Positions 10,745-23,390 of a stretch of DNA of 64,000 nucleotides are shown here, piece after piece (within the stretch, counting starts at the first letter, position 1; each line of letters starts with the position of its first letter). The stretch lies in NCBI GenBank assembly GCA_037176725.1, contig JAZBRS010000060.1, positions 59,114,001 to 59,178,000 of the forward strand. The letters are read 5' to 3'. The notes below the pieces were generated by a model. The model saw nothing but the letters and a program-made list of their open reading frames with translations. It did not search any database and had not been told where the DNA came from. This DNA is from Posidonia oceanica (taxonomy: Eukaryota > Streptophyta > Magnoliopsida > Alismatales > Posidoniaceae). Position numbers and translations under genes: made by a program.

Positions 10745-11130
10745 CGAGAGCAGAGGGTTTGCTATCGGCGTGAGCCACTTATTCGGCGGATGCGCCGAAC
10801 ATCGTGGATCATTGCCGCAATGCAATGTGCAGGTGCAAATGGATGAGATGCAGTGTATGCGATGCATGCTAATGCGGATGCAATGCAAAAGTTAGTATTA
10901 GAGTTAGTATCGATGGGGAGACCGAAGCGACGCGGGTGACGCTGGCGATGTTGACGACGTTGAAGAGGGACGTTGCGGCGCACCGCGGAGCTTGATGGGA
11001 GGTCCAAACCTGCCATGAAAAGAGGGATAGCCAAAAGCCACAAAGGAGCGACGGGAGAGGTGGACCTTTTCCCAGACGCGGAAGGATGCAGGGCTCCGTC
11101 TTTTGGGACGGAGTCGCGCGGGGAGGTGAT
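10745..11130. other. Noncoding 3' internal segment of element A
   Basis: There is no gene. It is homologous to 35420-35800 in B, reversed. Confidence 0.6.
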
Positions 11131-12240
11131 AAGTTGTCGGACTTATCGACCGGATGAGTTTCGGATCATCAGCCGAGGGCGATAGTTTAGGTTATCAGCC
11201 TGGCGATAGTTTACGGTCCTATCAACCGGAAGGCGCAGTTGTGAGTGATAGTTACTGGATATCAGCCGTATAACATGGTTGCCATAGATAGTTTAGGATA
11301 TCAGCCTAGATAGATAGTTTAGGATATCAGCCTAGATAGTTTAGGATATCAGCCTAGATAGATAGTTTACAGTCCTATCAACTGGAAAGGGCAAACCATG
11401 AGGGATAGTTACTGGATATCAGCCGTATAACGCAAGTGCCGGATAGTTTAGGATATCAGCCTAGATAGATAGTTTAGGATATCAGCCTAGATAGTTTAGG
11501 TTATCAGCCTAGATAGATAGTTTAGGTTATCAGCCTAGCGGCCTTGCGAGGGACAGTTACTGGATGTCAGCCGTATAATGCAATTGCGATGGATAGTTTA
11601 GGATATCAGCCTAGATCGATAGTTTAGGTTATCAGCCTAGATCGATAGTTTAGGGTATCAGCCTAGATCGATAGTTTAGGTTATCAGCCTAGCGATAGTT
11701 TAGGTTATCAGCCTAGATCGATAGTTTACAGTCCTATCAACTGGAAAGAGCAATTGCAAGGGATAGTTACTGGATATCAGCCGTATAACGTAATTGCCAT
11801 AGATAGTTTAGGATATCAGCCTAGATCGATAGTTTAGGTTATCAGCCTAGATAGATAGTTTAGGATATCAGCCTAGATAGTTTAGGATATCAGCCTAGAT
11901 AGATAGTTTAGGTTATCAGCCTGGAGGGGGCAATTACGAGGGACAGTTACTGGATGTCAGCCGTATAACGCAGATGCCGGATAGTTTAGGAATATCAGCC
12001 TGGATAGATAGTTTAGGATATCAGCCTAGATAGTTTAGGATATCAGCCTAGATAGATAGTTTAGGTTATCAGCCTGGCGGCACTGCGAGGGACAGTTACT
12101 GGATGTCAGCCGTATAACACAACTGCGGGCCAACCATGGATCGGCCAAAAGATAGATAGTTTAGGAATATCAGCCTGAGAGTAGATAGTTTAGGATATCA
12201 GCCTGGGTCGATAGTTTAGGAATATCAGCCTGAGAGTGCT
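11131..12240 (-). repeat. Structured short-repeat array of element A (predicted pseudoknot array)
   Basis: It has the same organisation as B 34315-35420: AGG/CCT-type units with crossing GATA/TATC pairing, CAGT/ACTG-type units, 30-nt linkers, five domain helices (for example CGTAATTGCC/GGCAATTACG and CATGGTT/AACCATG) and an outer helix AGTTGTG (11237-11243) with CACAACT (12118-12124). Unit number within domains differs from B. Confidence 0.82.
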
Positions 12241-12339
12241 TGATTGATGAATGATCGAGTGATGAGTGATCGAATGCTGAATGATTGATTGCTGAATGAT
12301 TGATTGATGAGTGCTTGGTTGCTTGGTAAGAGGGGATGA

Positions 12340-12620
12340 GGTCATGATGAGAGGCTACTTCTAAAGAGGGAGATGAGGTAATGATGAGAGCTATTGCTAA
12401 AGAAGGGGGGTGAGGTAATGATGAGAGCTAATGCTAAAGAAGGGGGATGAGGTAATGATGAGATCTAACGCTAAAGAAGGGGGATGAGGTAATGATGAGA
12501 ACTAATGCTAAAGAAGGGGGATGAGGTAATGATGAGAACTAACGCTAAAGAAGGGGGGTGAGGTAATGATGAGAGCTAATGCTAAAGAAGGGGGGTGAGG
12601 TAATGATGAGAGCTTGGTTG
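12340..12620 (-). repeat. 37-bp tandem array of element A
   Basis: About seven copies of a 37-bp unit containing GAGGTAATGATGAGA and GCTAAAGAAGGGGG. It is the homologue of the longer arrays in B and C. Confidence 0.88.
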
Positions 12621-12680
12621 AAAAAGGTGATAAGATATCGGACTTATCGGCCGGCAAAGAGGAGATGAGATAAAGGGTGA

Positions 12681-12717
12681 GATACCGCGGGGCGTCTGAA
12701 AAGATGCCCCTGGTATC
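12681..12717 (-). repeat. Conserved stem-loop between second ORF and repeat array (A)
   Basis: GATACC pairs with GGTATC and GGGGCGTC with GATGCCCC (one G-T pair), leaving a six-base loop. The homologous hairpin in B is at 33106-33142, and there are two in C. Confidence 0.75.
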
Positions 12718-13113
12718 AGGATGATGCCAGGGGTTGGTCGAAACGTCCCTGGTATCGAGAAAAGCGAAGGGTGGACAAACTGACGTGTTTGTCAAACGAG
12801 TAGTTTGGGGTACCAGCCCAAAGGAGACTCAGCCGGGTATGTCCGGTAGCAGGTTGGACGGCGCGGGTTCGCGGAGGTCCTGGAGCCTGGGTCGTTTGCT
12901 GAGGACTTTCCTGCGTCATGTGAGCAATCAGTCGGGCCAAGGGGCCTCCGGATGTGAGCGGCGAGGAGCATGAAATGCAAGATCAGCCTTGAAATGTGAA
13001 CAGCCAGCACAAAATAGTTTTGCATTGATAGAATTGTTGGTTACATGCCCGTGTCAGGCCAAAAAGTACAGCACAACTTGAAAGGAAGACAGAATGACAG
13101 CTGCGTGATGGCT

Positions 13114-14316
13114 CTAGCTGGTTCGAGCCTTCTTTGATCTTCCAGAGTCAGAGAATAAGGGACCGCTCGGCGGGATTTCATTTATGGGCCAGAGGTCCTG
13201 CACTTTAGTGATGTACTCAGGGGTACACCCTACACCTTTTATTGCAGCGATGTCTGTTGATTGCACTCCATGCTGCATCAGGTTGGCCAGCTCCTTCGTG
13301 GGGGCAATTGTACTGAGGGGATATTCCTGAAGAAGCTTAGGCGCTGTGCTGTCGACAAAGGCGCCCTGCTGGAAGCCGAACTAGCGCATGACTCTGATAG
13401 GGTGATATTCTACACCCGCAGTAAATCCTGGTAGCACAACCAGACGCATGTCGCGTGTATTGAAGAAGACAGTGAATGCTTCGGCTGCAGAAGGAATGAT
13501 GCGCCATGTGACTGTGTCGCCTGTTAGTCCCGATAGCTTTTCATATTCTTCCTTGACGCTCTTGATTGCCTTGGCATGGCCGCTGCTGCAGTAGGCCTCG
13601 AAAGCATGTACTTGGGGGCGCAGAAGGCCTATCTGAGTGTGCGCCGCTAGCCAGACCTGAATGAATGATCTGCAACCATGAAAGTGGCGGCAGCGATGCG
13701 AGATGCGGTCCAGACCGCGGTAGGTCTCTGCCAAGACAACCGGTGCCAGGTCTATGTGCTGGGTCACCACGGCGAGTGCTATTTCAGCGATCTCGATGGC
13801 CACTGTTGCCTTGCCATGAGTAAAGACTAGCTCGCCTAGGAAACGGGTGACAAACCCTCGGAGCCACAGCTCGTCTCCGAGTTCGGCGTGCTTTTCCACA
13901 ATATCATCAAAGTACGCTAGGCGAAGCAGAGGCATGGGCCCGCTAGTACAAATCAGCTTCTGCTGGCAACTTTGGGTAGAGAGGCCGGTCAGCTGTTTCA
14001 GGACTGCCATGTATCCGTCACGCCTCATGAAGATAGGCGGCCCCAAGATCTTGGAAAAGCCACAGATTCGACGCACTTCTTCCAGTGTGGGTGTCAGTTC
14101 AGTTTTGCCGAAACGGAAGACATGGTGTGCTGGTTTCCAGGATCGCGCAGCAGCACACAGAAGATGGCGGCTCACTTCTACATCAGCAGCCTTGAGCAGC
14201 TTGGTCGGAATGCCCCACAGGCGCAGCTTCTCACAGTCATCTCTTGTCAGCTTGCTGATCCATTCTCGCAGGATCTCGGAGCAGTGTGTCGGGGTTACCA
14301 AGGTGGGGAAACCCAT
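13114..14316 (-). pseudogene. DUF7745-like second ORF of element A (one stop codon)
   Basis: There are 400 codons from ATG at 14316 to TAG at 13114-13116, colinear without indels with B 31515-32717. The start is the ATG of MGFPTLV, conserved in A and B; the upstream extension is not conserved. The segment FGKTELTPTLEEVRRICGF resembles the xFxxxELTPTLEEI signature that I associate with plant proteins annotated DUF7745, often linked to transposons. No catalytic motif is recognised. Codon 312 is TAG (13381-13383), CAG in B. It lies downstream of pol in sense, so a captured accessory gene is likely, possibly read from a spliced or internal RNA. Confidence 0.78.
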
Positions 14317-15630
14317 TGCACAGATTGCAGGATGTGGGCAGACGGTTGTTACAAGAGTCTTCAGATACCTGTTTGCCAAGACTGTGAATCATCAGAGCTC
14401 ATATAGGCACAAAACCATCATAGGAAAGCAGATTCTAAAACTGGTAGAAACAGGTGCAACATGTATAAGCAGTAAACATTCAGACTATGGTAATTGAACA
14501 TGTATAAGCATAAGGGCATTCTGTTGATGTGATGGGGACCGTCGGGAACCCGGGTTGTCGCAGCCTGACGGCGCCAACACATGCTGAGTAGAGGTACTGT
14601 CTCAGCGCTGGAGTAAGCCTCTGCGGAGCAGAATGATCAGAAGGAGCGGAGATGACTGGAAAATGCAGATGCGTGTGATTTGGTATGGTTTGCCCTCAGC
14701 ATCGGGGTGCTTTGGTGCCTGCTGTATAGAAAGGGAGCGGTCCTTAACTCGCCGGACTCTACTCGGACTCCTAACTTGCTGGTGGCGCTCTGGGGAAAGG
14801 TATGGGTGATGTTTGGTGGCGGTGTAGAGAGGACGGGCTCCATGCCAAACTCTCAAGGACTTGCACTCGCTCCTACCTCTTTCTTCTCTCTTTTTTTTAA
14901 TGTCGGTGTACAGGGCTCTCCTTATTCCCATTTTGGAAGCGAGGAGGACCTGACCCAGGCTTTGGCTCTTTTCTGGGGTAGGTGAGAGGTGCGGGGTTAC
15001 CCTGCTTGCCTTTATTCTCTTCTTTTTTTTCTTCTTCTTTTTTTGTGGGAATGGGGCCTTTCCCCCTTCTCCCTTTTCTTTTCTATCATTCTCTTTTGTT
15101 TTTGTTCCTTTTTCCTTTTTTCTTTCTTTTTTTTTTGGCTTGCAGGTTTCCGCTGTTCCCTCCCCCAGGGGAGATGGGCGTTAGGGTCTTTCGGGTACGG
15201 GCTTTTGGCTTTCTCTTTCTCTTTCTTTTTCCGCACATCTAGGCTGGGGTATGTACTGCTTTCTGACCAACACCTAGCACTCTTCTAAAGGGTGTAAGTC
15301 CTTAGGGGTTTGGGCATTTCGCCCGCTCTCATTGGGTGGTGGCTCCCTCACTAGCCAAGACATCTAAGTAGTATCAGGTGAGGTCGGGAGACTCCTTTCG
15401 CAGCAGGCAAGCACCTCCGGTTTTCATCACCGGGCAACTATGCGATGTATGGTTTGACAAGAGAATGTGAATGGAATGAGCAGGGATGCACGGGAGTGCT
15501 GCAATGTCAGGGAATGTAGGAAATGGGATGAAGTAAAGTATGGAGGAGATAGAGCAAAAAGAGATGCAAAGATATGCAAATGGCAAGAACATGACAAATG
15601 GGAGGAAGAGTCCGCAATGGCTACTCTCGG
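14317..15630 (-). other. Noncoding gap between pol and second ORF of element A
   Basis: It contains a sense purine-rich tract (complement of about 15010-15150), and a segment (about 15245-15440) closely matching B 30520-30700 that includes a GGGC/GCCC hairpin. No gene is supported. Confidence 0.6.
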
Positions 15631-17608
15631 CTACTGATAGTACTTCTTGAGGTAGCACATGTTGACCGGCTCAGACTGCTCGACCTGGTCCATGTCCTCA
15701 AGAGTTACTGCGCCGCCTGAGAAGATCTGCTTAACTACAAAGGGTCCGCGCCAATTAGGTCGGAATTTGCCTCGACCGTCCGATAGATGAATGGCACGCA
15801 GAACAAGATCTCCGGGCTGGAAGCTTCTGGGCCGGACTTTCTTCAAGAATGCTCTAGCCATTCGCTTCTGATAACAATGGGCATTGTGCATGGCTTGTAG
15901 TCTGTGCTCATCAATCAGGTTCAGTTGGACGCAGCGGTCTTCGACCCATTCTGCCTCTTCCAACTCAGCTTCTCGCAAGATTCGCAGCGAGGGGATCTCC
16001 ACTTCAACAGGCAATACAGCTTCCATGCCGTACACCAGCGAGTACGGGGTGGCTCCTGTCGAGGTCCGGATTGATGTCCTGTACGCCCAGAGTGCGTACG
16101 GGAGCTGATCGTGCCAATCCTTGTGGGTTTCTGCCATCTTCTTCATGATCTTGATGATGTTCTTGTTGGCAGACTCCACTGCTCCATTCATCTAAGGCCG
16201 GTATGGTGAGGAGCGGTGATGCTTGATTCTGAAATTCTGTAGGAACTCCTCAGTTCTTTTGGCAATGAAGTTCGTGCCATTATCAGAGATGATGGAGTGA
16301 GGGACCCCGTACCGGGCAACGATGTTGTTTCTGATGAACTTCTCGGTTGCCACTGCGGTGACTGTCCTGTAGGAAGCTGCTTCCACCCACTTAGTGAAGT
16401 AGTCTATTGCCACCATGATGAAGCGATGGCCATTTGAAGCAGCAGGGTGTATTGCGCCAATGACGTCGATCCCCCAAGTGGAGAAAGGCTATGGCGAGGA
16501 CATGTTGTGCAGCTGATGAGGGGGAGCCTTGATGAAATTGCCATGGATCTGACAGTTGTGGCATTTACGCACGAAACGGCAACAGTCCGCTTCCATGGTT
16601 TGCCAGAAATACCCTTGGAGCATGATTTTCTTAGCTAAAAGGACACCGTTCATGTGCGGGCCACAGGTCCCGGCATGCACTTGAAGCATCAAGGTGTCAG
16701 CCTCTGGTTTGTCCAAGCAGCGTAATAGCATCTGATTGTACGATCTTCTGTACAACTGCCCGGCCCCCAGTACATACTTTGACACCAGACGCGCCAAAGT
16801 TCTCTTATCTTCTGCAGTGGTGCCAGACGGGACGCTACCGGACTCCAAGAATGCTTTGATATCATGATACCATGGCTGCTCCACTGTTGGATCTGCCTCC
16901 TCTACATTCATGCAATGGGCAGGCTCCTCAACGCAGGTGACCGACACATCTACCATGCTATTGTCTGGTATGCTGAGCCAAGAAGCCAAGGTCGCTAATG
17001 CGTCTGCATACGCATTTTTTGCCCTGTTCATGTATGTGAAATCAATGCTCTTGAACTCCTCTATTAGCCTCAGCAGACATCCGTGATATGGCACGAGCTT
17101 GGGGTCTTTTGTCTTCCAGTCGCCATTCACCTGAGAGATTACCAACATGGCATCACCGTGCACGTGCAACTTCTGTGCTTTGTGTTCGAGGGCGACTTTC
17201 AAACCCAGGATGCATGCCTCGTATTCTGCTTCATTGTTCGTGCATGCGAAAGTCAGCTTCCTCGCAAAAGGAATCATCTGTCCATGAGGTGTGGTCAGCA
17301 CTGCGCCTATGCCCCGACCCTTCTTATTGACGGCGCCGTCGAAGTACAGCCGCCACTGCTCTTGCTCTTCAGGATCTTCCTCTTCTGAGTCCTCCGTCGC
17401 AAAAAGAATGTCCTCGTCAGGGAACTGTGTCTGGAGGGGTTGATATTCAGGCAGAGGGAAGTCCGCGAGGTGATCCGCCATAGCCTGGCCCTTCATAGAT
17501 CTCTGTGTGACAAAAGTGATGTCATATTGGGACAACAACACCTGCCACTTGACACATCTGCCCACCAGAGCCGGCTTTTGGAAGAGGAACTTGATGGGAT
17601 CATGCCGG
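15631..17608 (-). pseudogene. pol: Element A pol, downstream part: RNase H end, archaeal RNase H, integrase
   Basis: It continues the frame broken by element B. Removing B and one GCCGG gives exactly 2882 codons from ATG 48459 to TAG 15631-15633. Domains in order are: end of RNase H; archaeal-type RNase H (about 17360-16970) with YFDGA, NNEAEYEA, VHGDAM and NAYADALATLA; integrase zinc-binding segment with H...H and CRFVRKCHNC (to about 16545); integrase core with the GIDVIG, ISDNGT and NGAVES segments of the DDE triad; and the C-terminal segment to MCYLKKYYQ. In-frame TAG codons at 16489-16491 (from TGG) and 16192-16194 (from CAG) break it. Confidence 0.92.
17604..17608. repeat. Target site duplication of element B, left copy (GCCGG)
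   Basis: Identical to 41787-41791, directly outside the B LTRs. Confidence 0.95.
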
Positions 17609-19099
17609 TGTTGACACCCCATTTTGACAGGCTGGATCGTTTGGAGCCTTCCGGTGGCTGCTGGACCCGAACCCAGACCCAAACCTACACCTTCCTCTCC
17701 TTCCTTCCCCTCAAAACAAGCCTAAACTCAACCTAGGATTACCCCCCTCTCCCGAACCTGAAAATCCACCAAAATCCATAGGAACACTCACCCCTGATGA
17801 CTTAGTAAACCCACCAAAAAGCCTGCGAAATCTCAAACCAGACCCCTCCCAAAAAACCCTAGGAAACTTAGGCAAAAATACCCTTTTTCTACACCTCAAA
17901 ACCCCTCCAAAACTTCCTCGAAACCGAACCAAAACTCCAGGACCAAAACTAGAAACCCTAGACCCCTCACCCGCCAATTTTCACCCATTTCCGAGACTCC
18001 TAAGACCCCTTTTCGCTGGAATTATCGTTTTCTCTCTCCGGGATTATCGTTTTCTCTCTCCTCTCTCTCTCCTGATTATCGTCTCTCTTTTCATCCCCTT
18101 CTCGCCCTCCTTCTGGCTTGGCAGCGGGCCCCCTTTGTACTCCTATCCCTTCTCTATCTTATTCCTATTTTTATTTTATTTTTACCATCTTCCTTGAATT
18201 TTAAAAAATCTTTTCCCTCAAACCTACCTCTTTCCCTTTTATTCCCTTTTTTCTTTTTTTCTTCTTCTTTTTCTTTTCCTCTTCTTTCCTTTGCAAAAAA
18301 CCTCAAAAATCCTTAAAAATCTGTAAAACCCCAAGACCTAAAAGAAACAAATCAGAATCCCAAGAAAAAGCAATTAAAAACATTAAATAAATAATTAAAA
18401 ACCCAAGCTTAATTAAATCAAGCTAAAAAGAAAATCAAGCATGCAAACTGAAAAATGCAAAACAAACTAAAATAAAATACTGTAAAATCAACTAAAAAAC
18501 TGAAATAAAATCAGAACCTACCAAAAATGAAAACCCCACTAAAAGAATTAAAAAACAAACCCTAGAGAGAAGAATTAAAAATCAAATACTAAAACAAGTA
18601 ATTAAAGAGAACAAAAAACTTAACCTAATAAACATAAGAAAGAAACAACATAAGAACTTAATTAAAAAAGGAAAAGAAAATACAGTTAAAAGACTTAAAA
18701 CACTTAATCAAACCAGAAAAATCCAACTAAAAAACATCAAGAAGAATTAACAAATAAAAATCAAAAAACCTAGGTCAAGAGACTTAAAAAGGGAAAACAT
18801 AAAAGACTAGAACTAAAAGCCCCAAAACCCACTCAAAATAATATGAAAATAAATCCTAAAAATCCTAATTAACATCCTAAAATACTTAACAAGAAAACAC
18901 AATTTTAAAAACAATTTAAAAGAATTTAACCAACACTTAATCAAGTGGGAAATGGATTAAAAACAAAATAAAACCCTAAAACCCTAATCAAGCCTAAAAC
19001 ACACTAATTAACCTAAAAACGGTCATTAAAAAATCCAGATATACACCTAACCTACAACCCAAGTCATCCCATATTTTTATTTATTTTTATCTTATTTTC

Positions 19100-20740
19100 T
19101 CCTATTTTTTCTTTCCATCTTTCTTTCTTCCTTCTTTTTCTTTTCCCCTTTTCTTCCTTACTGGGCTTATCAGCCCGTTCACCATTTTTCTCCTTTTTTT
19201 CAAAATTCCGGCCCACAGCCCGCTGCTACAGTCCGTCGTCCTCCTTCCCTCGCCCGTGCGCCAGGTGCTACAGTGATCGCTGCTGCTACAGTCCTGCCAC
19301 AGCAGCTGCAGCACCAGCCCCTGTCACTGCAGACCTGCGCTCGCACGTCTCTGCCGGACCAGACCGGCGTGCGCCGCACCGCGTCCGTGCATCCTGCCAC
19401 CGCCCCTCCGCATTAATTCGCCACAGCCAGGCCTGCAAGCAACCGGATTTCTTAAGGGTCAAAAACAGGAGGGAAAGAGGGGGGAAGGATAGAGAGAACA
19501 TCCGGGAAGAGAGGAGGAGATCCCAGGAGCAATTCCCATCAAGTAAGAGCCCCATTCTTCCTCTGAAATCCACCCCGAAGCACCCGACCCTCCGCACTTC
19601 TTTCCACAGCGAACCAGAGCCGGAAACACCTTCTGAACCCTCCAGAATCCGCCCCCCAATCTCACCCAAGCCACCTGCAACCTAACCCACCATTCCACAC
19701 AGAGAACGACCCCAGCATTTCGCCTCCAGCCTCCTGAAAACCAGCAGAACCCAGCTCCGACCCATTCCAAAAATTCCCTCCGCCACAGGCCGCTTCTCCT
19801 CCCCAGGCTCTGCCTGGATAGTCCCCAGAACATCACCTCCCTAGGCCACCTAACCTCCAGCTCGGTAACCCACCACAGGCGAAACGCCCCACTACAAACA
19901 CCTGCGGCCGTTTCTGGCCGAACCTCACTCCACCGGCAAACTCTTTCCACGGCCTCCAGAAGACCATTTTGACCACCCAGAATCGTCCACCAAGCCTCCA
20001 GCTACCTCCCGGAGCCACCCATTCGATCCGGAGGGCGACAGACACCTCCCCCCACTTCACTCCACCAGCAGTGCACCCAATCTCGCCGAATCTTCCTCCG
20101 ATCTTCGAAGCTTGCGTCCAGCCATCCAGGAAGCTCCGGAGAGTCGCTTCGAGGCGATTCCAGCCCTCGCGAGCAGCGGACAGCGCTTCCCCTCACCGGA
20201 CGAACTCCACCGGCGGCTTCTGGAACCACCTGCGTCGGGAGGACGTCTCAAACGCGGGAACTGGTAAACGTCTACTCTTTCAGCCTCCTCATCCTCTCTT
20301 CTTGCTTTTCCACCCCTCGAAAAGGGGTTCTGCAGCCGCGTTCGTGAGGTCAGCGCCGTCGCTGACCTTCTTCCCCGACGAGCTCGATGCTCGTCCCGTC
20401 GCGCCGAGCTGCAGAACGACCTCCCGTTGGTCGTCCTAGCTCCGCACTGACCTCAGGAATGCAGCCCAGCCTTCAACTCGCGTCGACGACGCCCCGGTCG
20501 TCCTCCTGGCCTCCGATCAGACTCAGACCTCCGGTGGCTCCCCAGCTCCGCTCCTGGCAGCGTCGCCGCTCGCTGGACCTCGCCCGAGCTCCGCCAGGGC
20601 CTGGTGAAGCTCGCCCGCCGAGTTGTCTCCCCGGAGCGCCCTCCTGTCCCCTTTGTCGGCCACTGGTAGCAGTTGCTACAGTGGCCGACGGCCTGCGTTT
20701 GCACTGTAGCAATATTTTGCTTAGCTTAGGTATTTTACCC
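19100..20740 (+). repeat. GC-rich LTR module of element B
   Basis: GC-rich, with repeated GCTACAGT words, and repeated at 37363-39003 in the other LTR. The flanks are homologous to A LTRs but this core is not. Open frames in it are short and differ between strands; no gene is called. Confidence 0.7.
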
Positions 20741-21844
20741 TAAAATTGCATGTCTGGTTTTAGTTTCTGCTTATTTGCGTTCCAGTCCTTTATTTGATTA
20801 ATCTGCTGTGTTTCTGAATCAAAATCATATTAAATTGCATGATCTGTTTATGTTTCCTAGTATTTGCCCTTTAATCCTTTTACTGTGCTTTCTAGTTATA
20901 AGAAGTTTGAGTTTAGCCCTTCTCTTTTTGATTTTAGCATCTGAATCCTGCAGTAGATTATTTAATTTTAATGCATTAACTTTGCCATACTAAATTGCAT
21001 TTCAAATCCCTGGTTTTGCCATTTTTGCATCTTAGTCCATTGCACTGTAGTAACTTAGGTTCTGATTTTTATTTTTGATTGATGCATTGCATTTTGCACC
21101 TTCTGGTCTTGCATATTTACACACAGATCCTTTTTAAATACACAGTAATCATTTTGCATGCATATTTGCTTACTACATTGCATTTTCAACCCTGCATCTT
21201 TTAAAAATTGCATGTCAGTCCCCAGACCATGATTTCAGAGTATATTTCCCATATGAAATTGCATTTTCAGACCCTGCATGATTTGAAAATCACACATAGA
21301 GCCTTGCATCTTTTGAAAAATTATGTGAAAAGACTGTTTTACCCCTAAGTTGCATTTTAACTCCCATGTTTGCAAAAATTGCATGTAAACCCTCCATTTG
21401 CATTCCCGGACTCCCTAGAACCTCTGTTTTCTGGAAAATTTGCATTTTAGCCCCTTCCTTTTTCAAAAAATACTTTTAAACCCCCGTTCTTTCCAAATGG
21501 CTTTTCCTTATCTTTTCTGGCTTTGCATGCATTCCGCATCCATCTTAATCTTGCATTTAAGCTCCCCTTTGCATACACCAAGCACTTTTAACTCCCCTTC
21601 ACTTGGGAGGACCTTCAGCACACCCCTAGGACCTCCTGAACACTTAGATCTGTTCTCCTCTTCTGTTCTGGCCCTTCCGCTCCGAAGTTGCGATATCTTT
21701 CAATCCGACCGTCGGATCTCCTCAAGTAAGCTGCCCAGGCGACCGCAGCGAAGCGCTCTTCAGCATGGACCAAACAGATCTCCGATCAGACTCCCGGATC
21801 TCCAGGTATATCTTCCTGAACTTCTGCACTGCATTCATTTTGCA

Positions 21845-22870
21845 AGCCATTTGCACCGTTTTGCGTGCCTTTTAGTTTCTTCGCCTCGTTTTGCGTGCCA
21901 TCGTGTTTTATCGCTCCGTTTTGCGCGCCGCTTCTTTGTCTTGCACCGTTTTGCGTGCCCTTTAGTTTTTTCGTCTCGTTTCGCGCGTTTTCAAGTTTTA
22001 TCGCTCCGTTTTGCGCGCCACTTCTCTATCTTGCACCGTTTTGCGTGCCTTTTAGTTTCTTCGCCTCGTTTTGCGTGCCATCATGTTTTATCGCTCCGTT
22101 TTGCGCGCCACTTCTCTGCCTTGCACCGTTTTGCGGGCCTTTTAATTTTTTGCCTCGTTTCGCCTGTTTTCTTGCTTTCTCGCTCCGTTTTGCGCGCCAC
22201 CTCTCTTGCCTTGCACCGTTTTGCGTGCCTTTTAGTTTTTTGCCTCGTTTTGCGTGTTTTCTTGCTTTCTCGCTCCGTTTTGCGCGCCACTTCTCTGCCT
22301 TGCACCGTTTTACGTGCCTTTTAGTTTTTTGCCTCGTTTTGCGTGTTTTCTTGTTTTCTCGCTCCGTTTCGCGCGCCACTTCTCTGTCTTGCACCGCTTT
22401 GCGTGCCTTTTAGCTTTCTCGCCCCGTTTTGCGTGTTTTCTTGTTTTTCTCGCTCCGTTTTGCGTGCCTTTTAGTTTTTTGCCTCGTTTTGCGTGTTCTC
22501 TTGTTTTCTCGCTCTGTTTTGCGCGCCACTTCTCTGTCTTGCACCGCTTTGCGTGCCTTTTAGTTTTCTCGTCCCGTTTTGCGTGTTTTCTTGTTTTTCT
22601 CGCTCCGTTTTGCGTGCCTTTTAGTTTTTTGCCTCGTTTTGCGTGTTCTCATGTTTTCTCGCTCCGTTTCGCGTGCCCTTTAGTTTCTTCGCCTCGTTTT
22701 GCGCGCAGTCTTGTTTTTCCGCTCTGTTTCGCGTGTCTTCATGTTTTCTTGCCTCGTTTTGCGCGCAGTCATGTTTCCCCGCACCGTTTTGCGTACCCTT
22801 TCGTTTTCTCGTCTCGTCTTGCGTGCCCTGGTGTTTTTCTTGCCCAGTTTTGCGCCCTTCTTTCGTTTTC
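21845..22870 (+). repeat. 30-bp subrepeat array in B 5' LTR
   Basis: GTTTTGCG recurs about every 30 bp with spacers alternating between CTCGCTCC, TTGCACC and TTGCCTC types. The long frames it holds are repeat artefacts. Confidence 0.9.
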
Positions 22871-23234
22871 TCGCACGGTTTCGCGTCCTTGTTCCGTTCC
22901 TTGCATCATTTTGCATGCCAACCCTGTTCTCGCATCTTTTTGCATACTGGTTTCGTTCCTCGCACTGTTTTACGCGGTTTTCCTTGCATGTCGATTGCAT
23001 TACATGGTTTTCTCGCTGTTTCGTTCTTTCGCCTGCATTTGCATATAGGGCGATGATGCTTACTGTCCGGAGTTCTCACGAGCCAGGTTTCGCCCGGTTC
23101 GGAACACAGACAGCGTTGCTGAGCGCTTAGATTGCACGTTTACTTCCTTGCATCGTCTTTTATCACTTAGAGCACACCCTTGAGCATTTAGACAGGCATT
23201 CATTGGCACTTAGGCATTCAAAGTCTGCATTTCC

Positions 23235-23390
23235 CTGCATATGCGAGCGTAAGCCTAGAAAGACCGATTCTCGGGCGTGTCGGGGGTGCCTAACACCTTC
23301 CCCGCGCGTAACAGGAGTCCTTACCCTCTCTTGGCCCGCAATGACCATATTGCCCTTGTCCTAGGCACGAGTCACCTCGTTTGCATTCAT
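23235..23390 (+). other. Conserved U5 block (B 5' LTR)
   Basis: Counterpart of 5515-5670. Nearly identical in all elements. Confidence 0.7.

Noticed and set aside
11180..12140. CRISPR-like look of short repeats with unique pieces between them
   Set aside because: Repeat and spacer lengths vary, repeats differ, the context is a plant LTR retrotransposon, and complementarity explains the unique pieces as helix arms.
18972..18990. Telomere-like AAACCCTAAAACCCTAA words (also near 37235)
   Set aside because: Only about two imperfect units inside an A-rich LTR segment; not an interstitial telomere array.
20387..20743. Possible captured host coding exon in the GC-rich LTR module
   Set aside because: The frames are short, lack recognisable domains, and are similar in length on both strands. 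A database search would be needed before calling it.
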